This document shows, piece after piece, positions 45,006 through 53,791 of a stretch of 60,466 nucleotides of DNA (position 1 is the stretch's first letter; the number at the start of each line of letters is the position of its first letter). The position numbers and the translations under genes were made by a program. The DNA comes from an uncultured Campylobacter sp. (lineage in GTDB: Bacteria; Campylobacterota; Campylobacteria; Campylobacterales; Campylobacteraceae), in the NCBI RefSeq assembly GCF_938002845.1, contig NZ_CALKZP010000021.1, positions 1 to 60,466 of the forward strand, read 5' to 3'. The notes beneath the pieces were generated by a model. It had not been told where the DNA came from. It ran no database searches and was given only the letters and a program-made list of their open reading frames with translations.

Positions 45006-46270
45006 TCTATCTCCTTTCTTAAAAAGCAAAACTCCGCGAGCTTCGCAGGCAGCTTAATCTCATTTAGATTGCCGCTGTGAATCTCGCTAAATTCCTTACC
45101 GCTGCGACTTTGCAGCCTCTTAAATTTTAAATACGGCTTGCCGTCAAGCTCAAAAATTTCGCCGATCTCATTATCGCAAGCGCAAATTTCAAAGCCGCGC
45201 GGAGCAAAAATTTCATAGCTCTCGCCTGGCAAAATTTTATCCTTGACGCTTATAAACTCGCCGTCTTCGCTGATAGCACAGACCTGATGCGTGCCAAGCT
45301 CGATGCTGCGGTCTAAATTTTGAGTATCCTCTCGCTCGTATGGGCGCTTTATCAAATATCCGTCGCTAAAGCCGCGGTTTTTAAGCGTCGCAATCTCGCG
45401 CTCGTAAACGCCGGCCTCAAATTTATCGCTCGCGGCATCGTCGATCGCCGCGCGATAAGCATTCGTGGCGCATGCGACGTAGTATTCGCTCTTGGTGCGC
45501 CCTTCGATTTTGAAGCTGTCGATCGCGCCCGTTTGCATGATCTTTTGCACATGCGAAATGAGGCTAAGATCCTTCGCGTTCATTACGAAAGTGCCCTCCC
45601 CTTCGCGCTCTTGCAAGCGGAAAAGCGCGCTGGTTTCGGGATTTTTCGCGTAAAGCTCGTAGTTAAATCTGCAGTCGTTCGCGCAGCTTCCGCGGTTGCT
45701 GAAGCGGCCGCTTTGCACCGCGCTAACAAGACAGCGCCCGCTGTATGCGAAACACATCGAGCCGTGCACGAAAATTTCAATCTCGAGATTCGGAATTTTT
45801 TCCTTAATCTCCACGGCGTCTTTGAGCGTCATTTCGCGCGCCGCGACGATGCGAACGGCGCCCAGCTCTGCCCAAACCTGCGCGTCGAGATAGTTTAGCA
45901 CGTTAGCTTGAGTAGAGACGTGAATAGGAATCTCAGGCGCTACGGCTCGCGCGAGGCTCGCAACGCCCAAAGTGGCGATTAAAATTCCATCCACGCGCAG
46001 ATCGCGAAGAAATTCCAAATGCCTTTTGATATTTTCGAGCTGGCCGTTGGTCGCAAAGCCGTTTACGGTCGCGTAGAGCTTCTTGCTGCGCTCGTGCGCG
46101 TACGCGACGCCCTGCGCGAAGCTTTCCTTGCTAAATTCCTTCGCGCTTCGCTGGCGCAGCGAAAATGAGCCGGTGCTTGCATACACCGCGTCCGCGCCGT
46201 AAGCCAGGGCGATTTTTAGTTTCGTTAAATTCCCAGCAGGAGCTAAGAGTTCGGGTTTTTTCAAATACAT
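45002..46270 (-). CDS. Peptidase U32-family protein (TrhP/RlhA type)
   Basis: This 422-residue protein begins KKPELLAPAGNLTKLKIAL and has the U32 signature EIFVHGSMCFAYSGRCLVSA followed by NRGSCANDCRFNYELY. These cysteines are thought to hold an iron-sulfur cluster in the RNA-hydroxylating members. Despite the peptidase name, characterised relatives hydroxylate tRNA uridine or rRNA cytidine. It is the first gene of a tight run with purE. Confidence 0.88.
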   Translation of the reverse strand: MYLKKPELLAPAGNLTKLKIALAYGADAVYASTGSFSLRQRSAKEFSKESFAQGVAYAHERSKKLYATVNGFATNGQLENIKRHLEFLRDLRVDGILIATLGVASLARAVAPEIPIHVSTQANVLNYLDAQVWAELGAVRIVAAREMTLKDAVEIKEKIPNLEIEIFVHGSMCFAYSGRCLVSAVQSGRFSNRGSCANDCRFNYELYAKNPETSALFRLQEREGEGTFVMNAKDLSLISHVQKIMQTGAIDSFKIEGRTKSEYYVACATNAYRAAIDDAASDKFEAGVYEREIATLKNRGFSDGYLIKRPYEREDTQNLDRSIELGTHQVCAISEDGEFISVKDKILPGESYEIFAPRGFEICACDNEIGEIFELDGKPYLKFKRLQSRSGKEFSEIHSGNLNEIKLPAKLAEFCFLRKEIE

Positions 46271-46335
46271 TCCTAGTGATTTTTTAAGCGCGATTTTACT
46301 ACAATTTAGCCAAAATTTTATTTAAGGAACAGTTG

Positions 46336-47124
46336 ATGCGAGCCGATCTACACAACCACACCTATCTTTGCAACCACGCTAACGGCGAGCCGCGGCAGTA
46401 TTTGGAAGCGGCGATCGCACGAGGCATAGAAATTTTCGGCTTTGCGGATCACGCGCCGATGAACTTCGATCAAAAATACCGAATGAGCTTCGAGCAGATG
46501 GAGCTTTACGAGGGGATGATTAGGGATCTGCGAGATGAGTTTGGCGGGCGGATCGACGTGCGGCTGGGATACGAGGTCGATTTTATGACGAAAAAAGAGC
46601 TGATGGATGAGCGGATTTTCGCGCGCGAGGTTGATTATCTCATCGGTTCGGTGCATTTTTTAAACAACTGGGGCTTTGATAATGAGGAATTTTTAGATCA
46701 GTGGAGCGGGCGCGAGATAGACGACGTTTATCGCGAATACTTTGCGCTGATCTGCGCGCTGTGCAAAAGCGGCAAATTCGACATTTTAGGACACATGGAT
46801 CTGATTAAAATTTTTAAATTTACTCCGAAAAAAGATATTAGAGTTTTGGCTGGCGGCACGATAAACGCGATCAAAAAAAGCGGTATCGTCGTGGAGCTAA
46901 ACTCCGCGGGGCTTCGCAAGCCCGCAAATGAAATTTATCCAAGCGACGCGCTTTTGCAGATGCTAGCGGATGCGGACGTGCCGATCACGCTTAGCTCGGA
47001 CGCGCACTCGGTAGCTCAAGTAGCACTAAACTACGATAAAATTTACGCCAAAGCGCGCGAGTTCGGCTACGAGCGGATCGCAGTTTTCAAAAATCGCGAG
47101 CGACAGTTCGTAAATCTGGCGTAA
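46336..47124 (+). CDS. PHP-domain histidinol-phosphatase-like enzyme
   Basis: This 262-residue PHP phosphoesterase uses the ATG at 46336; a TTG at 46333 lies directly before it. Metal-binding blocks are DLHNHTYLCNHA, FADHAPM, GYEVDFM, GSVHFLNNWGFD, DILGHMDLIK and SSDAHS, the full set for a trinuclear centre. The closest family is the monofunctional histidinol-phosphatase (HisK/HisJ type). No other his genes lie in the window, so another phosphate ester is possible. Confidence 0.82.
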   Translation: MRADLHNHTYLCNHANGEPRQYLEAAIARGIEIFGFADHAPMNFDQKYRMSFEQMELYEGMIRDLRDEFGGRIDVRLGYEVDFMTKKELMDERIFAREVDYLIGSVHFLNNWGFDNEEFLDQWSGREIDDVYREYFALICALCKSGKFDILGHMDLIKIFKFTPKKDIRVLAGGTINAIKKSGIVVELNSAGLRKPANEIYPSDALLQMLADADVPITLSSDAHSVAQVALNYDKIYAKAREFGYERIAVFKNRERQFVNLA

Positions 47125-47323
47125 ATTTAGCGGCGGCCGCTCTCTGCTAAATTTTAAAAGGTACGAACGGCGCGAAATTTTAAAATTTCAAAAGCTTCGG
47201 CGGCGCAAAATTTTAAAAATCGCGGCGCGCAAAACGGCGCGCAGATAAAGTCGAATTTCAACTAAATAATGTTAAAATCCGCAGTTAAATTTAGCCCGAA
47301 CACGGGCGGAAAAAGGAAAAAAT

Positions 47324-48751
47324 ATGGGAAAATTTGTTAATGACGTGAAGGAATTTTTTAAATTTTGCGATGAAAACGAGGTCGAGTTCGTCGATTTTAG
47401 ATTTACCGATCTAAAAGGCACCTGGCACCACGTCGCTTACAACTACAAGCGCCTGCCGAAGGACTTCGCCGACGGAATTCCATTTGACGCAAGCTCGGTA
47501 GCGGCATGGCAGCCAATCGATAAATCCGATATGATGCTAAAGCCCGACGTGCAAACGGCATTTTTGGATCCATTTACCGCGGACGTTACGATCATCGTCA
47601 TCTGCGACGTTTACGACATCTATAAAAACAAGCTTTACGAAAAATGCCCGCGCTCGATCGCTAAAAAAGCCGAGCAGTTTCTGCAAACTACGGGTCTTGG
47701 AGATACCTGCTACTTCGGGCCGGAGAATGAGTTTTTCGTTTTCGACGACGTAAAGATAATCGACGATATGAACTGCGCGATGTTTAAGGTAGATACCGAG
47801 GAGGGGCATTGGAACAGCGGCAAAAACTACAAAGACGGCTTTAATAGCGGCCACCGCCCGGGCGTAAAGGGCGGCTACTTCCCCGTCCAGCCCGTCGATT
47901 CGATGGTCGATCTGCGCGCCGAAATGCTAAAAGTGCTAGAACAGATCGGGCTTGAGACCTTCATCTGCCACCACGAAGTAGCGCAAGGTCAAGGCGAGAT
48001 CGGCGTCAAATACGGCACTCTCGTCGAGGCCGCCGACAACGTGCAAAAATACAAATACGTCGTAAAGATGGTCGCGCACCTAAACGGCAAAACCGCGACC
48101 TTTATGCCGAAGCCGCTCTACGGCGATAATGGCAGCGGAATGCACGTGCATCAATCGATCTGGAAAAAGGGCAAAAATACCTTTTACAAAAAGGGCAACT
48201 ATGCAAATTTAAGCGACGCGGCGAGATGGTATATCGGCGGCGTGCTAAAGCATGCGCGCAGCGTCGCGGCGTTTACGAACCCGAGCACCAACAGCTACAA
48301 GCGCCTGATCCCGGGCTTTGAGGCGCCGTCCATTCTAACTTATTCGAGCCAAAACCGCTCCGCTTCGATCCGCATCCCTTACGGCAGCGGCGAGAACTCC
48401 GTGCGCGCGGAGATGCGCTTTCCTGATAGCACGGCGTGCCCGTATTTAGCGTTCGCGGCGATGCTGATGGCGGGAATCGACGGCATCAAAAACAAAACCG
48501 AGCCGGTCGGGCCGATGGATGAGAATTTATTCAAGCTGCACCTGGATGAAATTCGCGAGCGCGGCATCGAGCAGCTTCCGCACACGCTTCGCGGCAGCCT
48601 AGAGGCGGTGATCCGCGACAACGAGTATCTGCGCCCGATAATGAGCGAGCTTTTTATCGAGACCTATCAACATTTTAAATTTGAAACTCAGGTTTGGCCT
48701 TACGAGGCGCGCCCTACGCCGTTTGAGTTTGCGACGAATTATTCGTGCTAA
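47324..48751 (+). CDS. glnA: Glutamine synthetase type I
   Basis: This 475-residue ammonia-assimilating enzyme is a dodecamer in the cytoplasm. Motifs include DFRFTDLKGTWHH, GIPFDASS, FGPENEFFVFDD, GEIGVKYG and NPSTNSYKRLIPGFEAP. At the place where adenylylated enzymes have the target tyrosine (NLYDLP), this protein reads NLFKLH at residues 401-406. Control by adenylylation is therefore not expected, as also described for H. pylori. The ribosome-binding site is AAAAGGAAAA. Confidence 0.97.
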   Translation: MGKFVNDVKEFFKFCDENEVEFVDFRFTDLKGTWHHVAYNYKRLPKDFADGIPFDASSVAAWQPIDKSDMMLKPDVQTAFLDPFTADVTIIVICDVYDIYKNKLYEKCPRSIAKKAEQFLQTTGLGDTCYFGPENEFFVFDDVKIIDDMNCAMFKVDTEEGHWNSGKNYKDGFNSGHRPGVKGGYFPVQPVDSMVDLRAEMLKVLEQIGLETFICHHEVAQGQGEIGVKYGTLVEAADNVQKYKYVVKMVAHLNGKTATFMPKPLYGDNGSGMHVHQSIWKKGKNTFYKKGNYANLSDAARWYIGGVLKHARSVAAFTNPSTNSYKRLIPGFEAPSILTYSSQNRSASIRIPYGSGENSVRAEMRFPDSTACPYLAFAAMLMAGIDGIKNKTEPVGPMDENLFKLHLDEIRERGIEQLPHTLRGSLEAVIRDNEYLRPIMSELFIETYQHFKFETQVWPYEARPTPFEFATNYSC

Positions 48752-48760
48752 GACCGAATT

Positions 48761-48800
48761 TATGCCGCACTGCCGAAATTCCAACGGGCGGAGCGGCATA
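48761..48800 (+). terminator. Hairpin downstream of glnA
   Basis: TATGCCGC (48761-48768) pairs perfectly with GCGGCATA (48793-48800) around a 24-base loop, starting 9 bases after the glnA stop. Only a weak T-rich tail follows. Confidence 0.45.
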
Positions 48801-48872
48801 GGGCTTTGGAATTTTAAAATTTAGCCGCGCGCGAGCTTTTAAAATTCTGTCGCGCGAACTTAAACACCGTCC

Positions 48873-50126
48873 GTGAAGCTTCAGCTCTTTTACCGCAAAC
48901 GTGAAATTTTATACTTTCTGCTCATTTTGCTTGGAATTTTATCGCTAAATTTAGGTCTTAAATTTTATGAATTCAGAGAATTCCGCGCGAAAAACTACGC
49001 TCTTTACGACGCGCAAATTTTAAACGCCTACGCCAAAACCAACGAGCGCGGCCGCACCTACACGGTGCTAAAGCTCAAAACGGCGGATTTCATCCTCTAC
49101 ACGACCACTGGGCTCGGGCGGGAATTTCACCGCTTCGCGCGCGTAAATATCGGCATCGTAACCAAAAACGTAAAATTTTTAGATTTTTTAAAGCAGCGTT
49201 TTTACGCGCCAAATTTTAAAATTTCAGCCGAAACCGCGCCCTCCGGGGCAAAATGGCGCGCGATAAGCTTCGTCCGAGCCCAACACGAAGATGAGATGAC
49301 CGCGGATCTTTACTCCGCGCTGTATTTTGCGACCGAAATTTCAAAACCGCTGCGCGCCAGCGTGACGAACTGGGGCATAGCGCACATCATCTCGATCAGC
49401 GGCTTTCATCTGGGCATTATCTTTAGCACGGTCTTTCTGCTTGCAATGCCGATCTACCGCTATTTTCAGGATCGCTACTTTCCGTACCGCAGCGCTAAGC
49501 GCGATCTTAGCGTCTTTGTGATCGTGCTGATGAGCGGATATCTCTTCGTGCTCGATTTTACGCCGAGCTTTCTACGCTCGCTTGCGATGTGCTGCGTGGG
49601 CTTTTACCTCGCGATGCGAAATTTCTACGTACTTAAATTTACGAACCTCTTCCTAACGATCGTGCTTCTGCTTGCATTTTTCCCGCACCTAGCCTTTTCG
49701 ATCGGATTTTATTTCTCCTGCCTCGGCGTGCTGTATATTTTCCTCTACCTGCACCACTTCGCGCCTAAATTTAAGCTCTGGCAGAACGTCATACTTTTTA
49801 ACCTATACGTCTGGCTCAGCATGAACGCGGCGGTCTATTATTTCTTCCCGACCGCGAGCTTGCAGCAGCTTAGCGTAATGCCTCTAGGATACGTGTTCGT
49901 GATCTTTTATCCGCTAAGCATATTTTTGCATCTATTCGGGCTCGGCGGCGCGCTCGATACGCCGCTGCTTGCGTTTTTAAATTTTACTTTGCCGAGCTTT
50001 CAAGCGCAAATTCCGCCGCTTCTTTTCGCGCTCGCAAACATCTGCGCGCTTGCTGCGATAAAGCTTCGCTACGCAGCGCTTGGCTGCGCGATAATCGGAA
50101 TTTCGCCGATATTTTTTATAACGTAG
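48873..50126 (+). CDS. comEC: ComEC/Rec2-type DNA-uptake membrane protein
   Basis: This 417-residue protein has about nine membrane segments and the competence-domain motif HIISISGFHLGII near residue 175. The C-terminal metallo-beta-lactamase-like domain of long ComEC proteins is absent, as is usual in Campylobacter. It would form the inner-membrane channel for transforming DNA. The start is a GTG without a strong ribosome-binding site, so a later start cannot be excluded. Confidence 0.85.
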   Translation: MKLQLFYRKREILYFLLILLGILSLNLGLKFYEFREFRAKNYALYDAQILNAYAKTNERGRTYTVLKLKTADFILYTTTGLGREFHRFARVNIGIVTKNVKFLDFLKQRFYAPNFKISAETAPSGAKWRAISFVRAQHEDEMTADLYSALYFATEISKPLRASVTNWGIAHIISISGFHLGIIFSTVFLLAMPIYRYFQDRYFPYRSAKRDLSVFVIVLMSGYLFVLDFTPSFLRSLAMCCVGFYLAMRNFYVLKFTNLFLTIVLLLAFFPHLAFSIGFYFSCLGVLYIFLYLHHFAPKFKLWQNVILFNLYVWLSMNAAVYYFFPTASLQQLSVMPLGYVFVIFYPLSIFLHLFGLGGALDTPLLAFLNFTLPSFQAQIPPLLFALANICALAAIKLRYAALGCAIIGISPIFFIT

Positions 50127-50205
50127 CGCGCGAAAATCCCAGCAGGAATTTTATCCGTTGGAATTTTATGCTAAAATCGCGCTTTAAATCTCACAAAGGA
50201 TCAAA

Positions 50206-50496
50206 ATGTTTATTGCAAACCTCACTTACGTCAAAGAAATTAGCGAAATCGATCGCTTCATCAACGAGCACAACGCGTTTTTAGACCGATTTTATGCGGC
50301 CGATAAATTTATCTGCTCGGGGCGCAAAGTCCCTCGCACGGGTGGCATCATCTTAATCAACGCCAAAGACCGCACGGAGCTTGATGAGATCATCGCGCAA
50401 GATCCGTTCTTCCAAAACGGCGTCGCAAAATACGAGATCATAGAATTTGCGCCTACGAAATTTGCGCCCGAGTTTTGGCGACTTTTCGGCGAATAG
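50206..50496 (+). CDS. YciI-family protein
   Basis: This 96-residue protein is a single ferredoxin-like YciI domain. It begins MFIANLTYVKEISEIDRFI, followed by HNAFLDRFYAADKFICSGRK, then GGIILINA and a DPFFQNGVAKYEIIEFAP end. The family is small and possibly enzymatic, but the role is unknown. It has a good AAAGGA site and stands alone. Confidence 0.88.
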   Translation: MFIANLTYVKEISEIDRFINEHNAFLDRFYAADKFICSGRKVPRTGGIILINAKDRTELDEIIAQDPFFQNGVAKYEIIEFAPTKFAPEFWRLFGE

Positions 50497-50668
50497 AGGC
50501 TTGCGCGGGTTAAATTTTAAAATTTACGCGCTCGAACACGCCTCTGAAATTTAGCCGTTTTGCGCGTGAGATAAAATTCCCGCTAAATTTAAAAGCTGGT
50601 CGCGGCGACAAATTTGGATAAGCTTAAAACCGAAATTATACAAAATGGCGAAATTTAAAGGAGATTTT

Positions 50669-51442
50669 ATGCGGATAAAACTGCGGCTCGCAACGCCGCG
50701 AGATGCGGAGGCGCTGCTTGAAATTTACGCTCCTTACGTAAAGCAAACGGCGATCAGCTTCGAATACGACGTGCCCGGCGCCGCGGAATTTGCGGGGCGC
50801 ATCGAGCAGACGCTGCAAAGATACCCCTATCTGCTCGCTTACGCAAGCGACGAGGCGACATTTGCGAACGATAAGCGAGATGAAAATTTTAAAATTTCCG
50901 CAAGCGCGGCTGGCGCAGAGAGTGAAATTTCGCCCGCAGACGAAGCGCGAGATCGCACAAACGCCGCGACGAAACAAAACGGTGCAAATTTAATCGTCGC
51001 AGCAAAGCAAAGCGGCGTAAATTTAAAACACGGGCAAATCCTCGGCTACGCCTACGCTTCGGTTTTCAAAGAGCGGGCGGCATACGATTGGTCGGCGGAA
51101 AGCTCGGTCTATGTGTCGCAAAACGCGCGCGCTCTGGGTATCGGCAGGCTGCTCTACGAGGCGCTACAGCGCGCGCTCAAGACTCAAAACATAGTAGATA
51201 TGAACGCTTGCATCGCTTGCGGGGATGACGAATATCTAAACGACGCTAGCGTGCGATTTCACGAGCGCATGGGCTTTCGCTTCGTCGGCAGATTCGAGCG
51301 CTGCGCCTATAAATTCGGCCGCTGGTACGATATGGCGTGGATGCAAAAGCCCATCGGCGAGCATCTGCAAAACCAGCCTGCGATGAAGCCTTTCGCGCGC
51401 TTTAGAGATGAAATTTGCGCGAGCGTGGGCATTGAAATTTAA
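50669..51442 (+). CDS. GNAT-family N-acetyltransferase (phosphinothricin-acetyltransferase-like)
   Basis: This protein has 257 residues from the ATG at 50669, preceded by AAAGGAG; the earlier ATG at 50645 lacks a site. Family blocks are RLATPRDAEALLEIYAPYV, then after a break ILGYAYASVFKERAAYDWSAESSVYVS, GIGRLLYEALQRALK and HERMGFRFVGRFERCAYKFGRWYDMAWM. This is the PAT/YncA branch, which acetylates amino-acid-like amines. About 45 residues of Ala/Asn/Lys-rich sequence interrupt the domain between the second and third strands (about 75-120). Confidence 0.85.
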   Translation: MRIKLRLATPRDAEALLEIYAPYVKQTAISFEYDVPGAAEFAGRIEQTLQRYPYLLAYASDEATFANDKRDENFKISASAAGAESEISPADEARDRTNAATKQNGANLIVAAKQSGVNLKHGQILGYAYASVFKERAAYDWSAESSVYVSQNARALGIGRLLYEALQRALKTQNIVDMNACIACGDDEYLNDASVRFHERMGFRFVGRFERCAYKFGRWYDMAWMQKPIGEHLQNQPAMKPFARFRDEICASVGIEI

Positions 51443-51457
51443 TTTAAAGGAAAAACT

Positions 51458-52345
51458 TTGACGCACTTTATCATAGACGACGAAAATATCGACGTCGATA
51501 ATATATTCGACGTCGTAAATCTCAAAGAGGGCGATGAGCTAAATATCGTCTCCAACACCGCCAAAAAGATCGGTGCCTTGACCCTTGCGCGCCTATCGAA
51601 GATGGGCGTTAGCATAGGCGAGGTCTTTACGATCGGCAAGCAGAGAAAAGACTTTGCCGATAAGATCATCGTGTTTTTGATGGGCAAGCTCTGCGGGCAG
51701 GAAGGCAAGATCGGCATCGTCAGTAACGATAAATTTTACGACGACGTGATAGAATTCTTTAACAATCTAAACTACCGCAAAAATCCTAAATTTGAAAAGA
51801 TCAGTCTAGCCTCGCACGCCGCAGGGGCGAGCGCAAAACAAAGCAAAGCAAGCGGCGCGGCGGAGAAAAAAGCCCAAAAAGCGGAGCCGAAGGCTACAAA
51901 GCAGGAGCCAAAAACTGCGAAATGTGAGCCAAAGACCCAAAAGCAAGGGGCAAAAACCGCGAAGCAGGAGCCGAAGGCTGTACAACAGGAACAAAAAGCT
52001 GCAAATTCTAAAATCGCCAAAGCGGACATTGCCGCGGCGGAAGCGCTGATACCCCAGTGCGTGAGCCTACAAGCCCTCTATGCCGCGTGCGTCGCAAAGC
52101 TCGGCAGAGCCAAAGGCTGCGAGGCCTACCGCGAGATCAAGGACGGCGCGCGGACGCGATACGCGAGCATTGCCTACGATAGCGACCTAAAAGACGGCGC
52201 CGTAAGGCGAAACGCGATCAAGCTCTACCGCGAAAGCGGCGGCGATATGGCGGAATTTCACAATAAGCTGACGAGCGAATACAAACACGCGGGGCCTGAA
52301 ATTTATAAAGAATTTAAAGAAAAACTCGTCGGAAAGATGATCTAG
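51458..52345 (+). CDS. NYN/PIN-like domain protein with charged repeat linker
   Basis: This 295-residue protein starts at a TTG with AAAGGAAAA upstream. The N-terminal domain (about 1-115) begins HFIIDDENI and has FADKIIVFLMGK and GIVSNDKFYDDVI, acidic positions like those of NYN/PIN-type RNases. A linker at about 130-185 repeats a K-x-EPK unit roughly every seven residues. The C-terminal 100 residues are helical and unrecognised. It lies 15 bases after the acetyltransferase gene. Nuclease activity is inferred only. Confidence 0.6.
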   Translation: MTHFIIDDENIDVDNIFDVVNLKEGDELNIVSNTAKKIGALTLARLSKMGVSIGEVFTIGKQRKDFADKIIVFLMGKLCGQEGKIGIVSNDKFYDDVIEFFNNLNYRKNPKFEKISLASHAAGASAKQSKASGAAEKKAQKAEPKATKQEPKTAKCEPKTQKQGAKTAKQEPKAVQQEQKAANSKIAKADIAAAEALIPQCVSLQALYAACVAKLGRAKGCEAYREIKDGARTRYASIAYDSDLKDGAVRRNAIKLYRESGGDMAEFHNKLTSEYKHAGPEIYKEFKEKLVGKMI

Positions 52346-52598
52346 ACGCCTCGGTGTAAGGATTTAAGGCATAGCGATAGAGCGCATCGCGACGTAGTGG
52401 CTAGAGCACGGCCTGACAGCATTAGATGCGCCGTTACGGCGTGCGGTATGATGCAGCACAACCAAGCGCAACCCGAAATAAAACTATTTGTTTACGCGGC
52501 ATCGGTTTTATTTTGCCGTATATGACGAAGCAGAGCCCAGGCACTTAGGCATAGCAGCAGATTAAAGATATATAGGATAAATTTCATTTTATCGGAAT

Positions 52599-52985
52599 TT
52601 AATCATAATTAAAGTCGTCCAAATCGTAGCCGAAAATATGCAAGGTATTTAAGGCTAGCTCTCTAACCTCTATCCAAGATTTATTGTGATATACCAAATA
52701 CTCACCTATGCCTTCTAGTAGGCTTTGATCTTTAAAGTATCTATCTATAAGCCCCATAAGCTCTCTTAGCGCATCCCTCTCGTATGGCAGGAAGCAAAAT
52801 TCAAATTGCTCCAATAAAGCGCTCTTGCATTCGGTATATAAAAGTTCCGCCATTTCCGACGGATCTTCATATTTATTGATTGTGGGATGGACGATATACT
52901 TGTCCTGATATTCCGAAGAAGCCATTCTGCTTAGGCGGCACATAAGAGTGCCTTTCTTAAATATCTCTTTTCCGTTAATTTGCAT
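52599..52985 (-). CDS. Unknown protein, immunity-array family A (copy 1)
   Basis: This 128-residue acidic protein matches no family I can name. It is a paralogue of the 126-residue protein at 55267-55647: both begin with a Cys/Leu-rich helix, have a P-T-x-x-K-Y segment and end in RELAL-x-T-x-HIFGYDLDD-x-NYD. Its ATG lies inside the tail of the upstream broken gene (11-base overlap), with AAAAGGA encoded in that tail. Low G+C and the company of immunity-like genes suggest an immunity role. Confidence 0.65.
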   Translation of the reverse strand: MQINGKEIFKKGTLMCRLSRMASSEYQDKYIVHPTINKYEDPSEMAELLYTECKSALLEQFEFCFLPYERDALRELMGLIDRYFKDQSLLEGIGEYLVYHNKSWIEVRELALNTLHIFGYDLDDFNYD

Positions 52986-53403
52986 TTGGGTTTCCTTTTA
53001 TTGGGATATGAGTTTCGTTGGTTTTGGATTTTAAATCCCCGCGCTCATAAAAATCATCGAGAGTGAAACCAAGTATATTCAGTAGTCTTAATGACTTCTT
53101 CATTATCTTTTTCCAAATTTCAGGCATATTATCATATATCTCATCGTAGTCATATTTGCTATAAAAATAATCGATCATCTCTTTATACTCTGCTATGGCT
53201 TTTAGTTCTATTTCTGTAAATAGAAATTTGTATTCCGGTCTCTGGGCTATCTATAGAGGATTATATACATATTCTACTAATTCGCCCGGTGTTGCATATT
53301 CATCGATAGTGGAATTATCTATATATCTAATCTGATGTTTTCTCGATGCAAGACAATATAAAGGCTCGACGATAAAAGCCTTTTGTGCATTATTTTTCTG
53401 CAT
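52975..53403 (-). pseudogene. Family-A paralogue with an in-frame amber stop
   Basis: Read from the ATG at 53403, codon 51 is TAG (53253-53251). After it the same frame stays open to 52975, giving a 142-codon gene that matches family A along its whole length: YCLASRKHQ.RYI.NSTI.EY.TPGELVEYVY before the stop, SLRLLNILGFTLDDF after it. The end is THIPIKGNPNAN, longer than in the other copies. No frameshift is present, so a single base change made the stop. Confidence 0.8.
52981..53015. repeat. 35-bp direct repeat, copy 1
   Basis: This copy is identical in 34 of 35 bases to 53399-53433. On the minus strand it encodes the tail THIPIKGNPNA, the ribosome-binding site AAAAGGA and the next gene's ATG. 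Confidence 0.9.
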
Positions 53404-53433
53404 TTGGGTTTCCTTTTATTGGGATGTGAGTTT
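53399..53433. repeat. 35-bp direct repeat, copy 2
   Basis: This is the second copy of the tail/ribosome-binding-site/start segment. Here it encodes an orphan tail (THIPIKGNPNAEK, stop at 53392-53390) whose gene body is missing: a TAA lies three codons before it. Confidence 0.85.
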
Positions 53434-53495
53434 GCGCGCATTATATCGTAATATATTTTTAAAATTCTCGCAGAAATTATCATTTTATAAAACTA

Positions 53496-53768
53496 CTATT
53501 TTAAAAGCGTAATTTGTTTTAAAGCCTTTTTCGCGCATCCCCTTAGATCCTCTTCACTTAATGAATCGCCTACCGTATCATCACCCCTCAACTCTTCGTC
53601 TGGTTCAAATTCATCGATATCTGTAAGAAGTCTATTAAGCGGCTCATAATATTCATCGGGAAAATTTTTATCATTCATAAATTTATCCCAATATATCTTT
53701 TCAAATTCAAATACGTCGATTCTGTTTTGCAAAAAATCCTCTATTATTTTTATATATTCCTCTATCAT
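53496..53768 (-). CDS. Colicin-D-type self-immunity protein (Colicin_immun)
   Basis: This 90-residue acidic helical protein has the pattern of the bacterial self-protective colicin-like immunity family: MIEEYIKIIEDFLQNRI, FEKIYWDKFMND, LLTDIDEFEPDEELR and SEEDLRGCAKKAL. The FxPDxxLR-type segment and the final Leu/Ala helix are typical. These proteins bind tRNA-cleaving colicin-type toxins and mask their catalytic site with acidic residues. No matching toxin lies in the window. Confidence 0.65.
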   Translation of the reverse strand: MIEEYIKIIEDFLQNRIDVFEFEKIYWDKFMNDKNFPDEYYEPLNRLLTDIDEFEPDEELRGDDTVGDSLSEEDLRGCAKKALKQITLLK

Positions 53769-53791
53769 AAGAGCCCCTTTCAGATATATTT

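Noticed and set aside
45320..45898. 192-codon frame antisense to the U32 gene
   Set aside because: The minus-strand U32 protein is fully conserved here, so this is its shadow.
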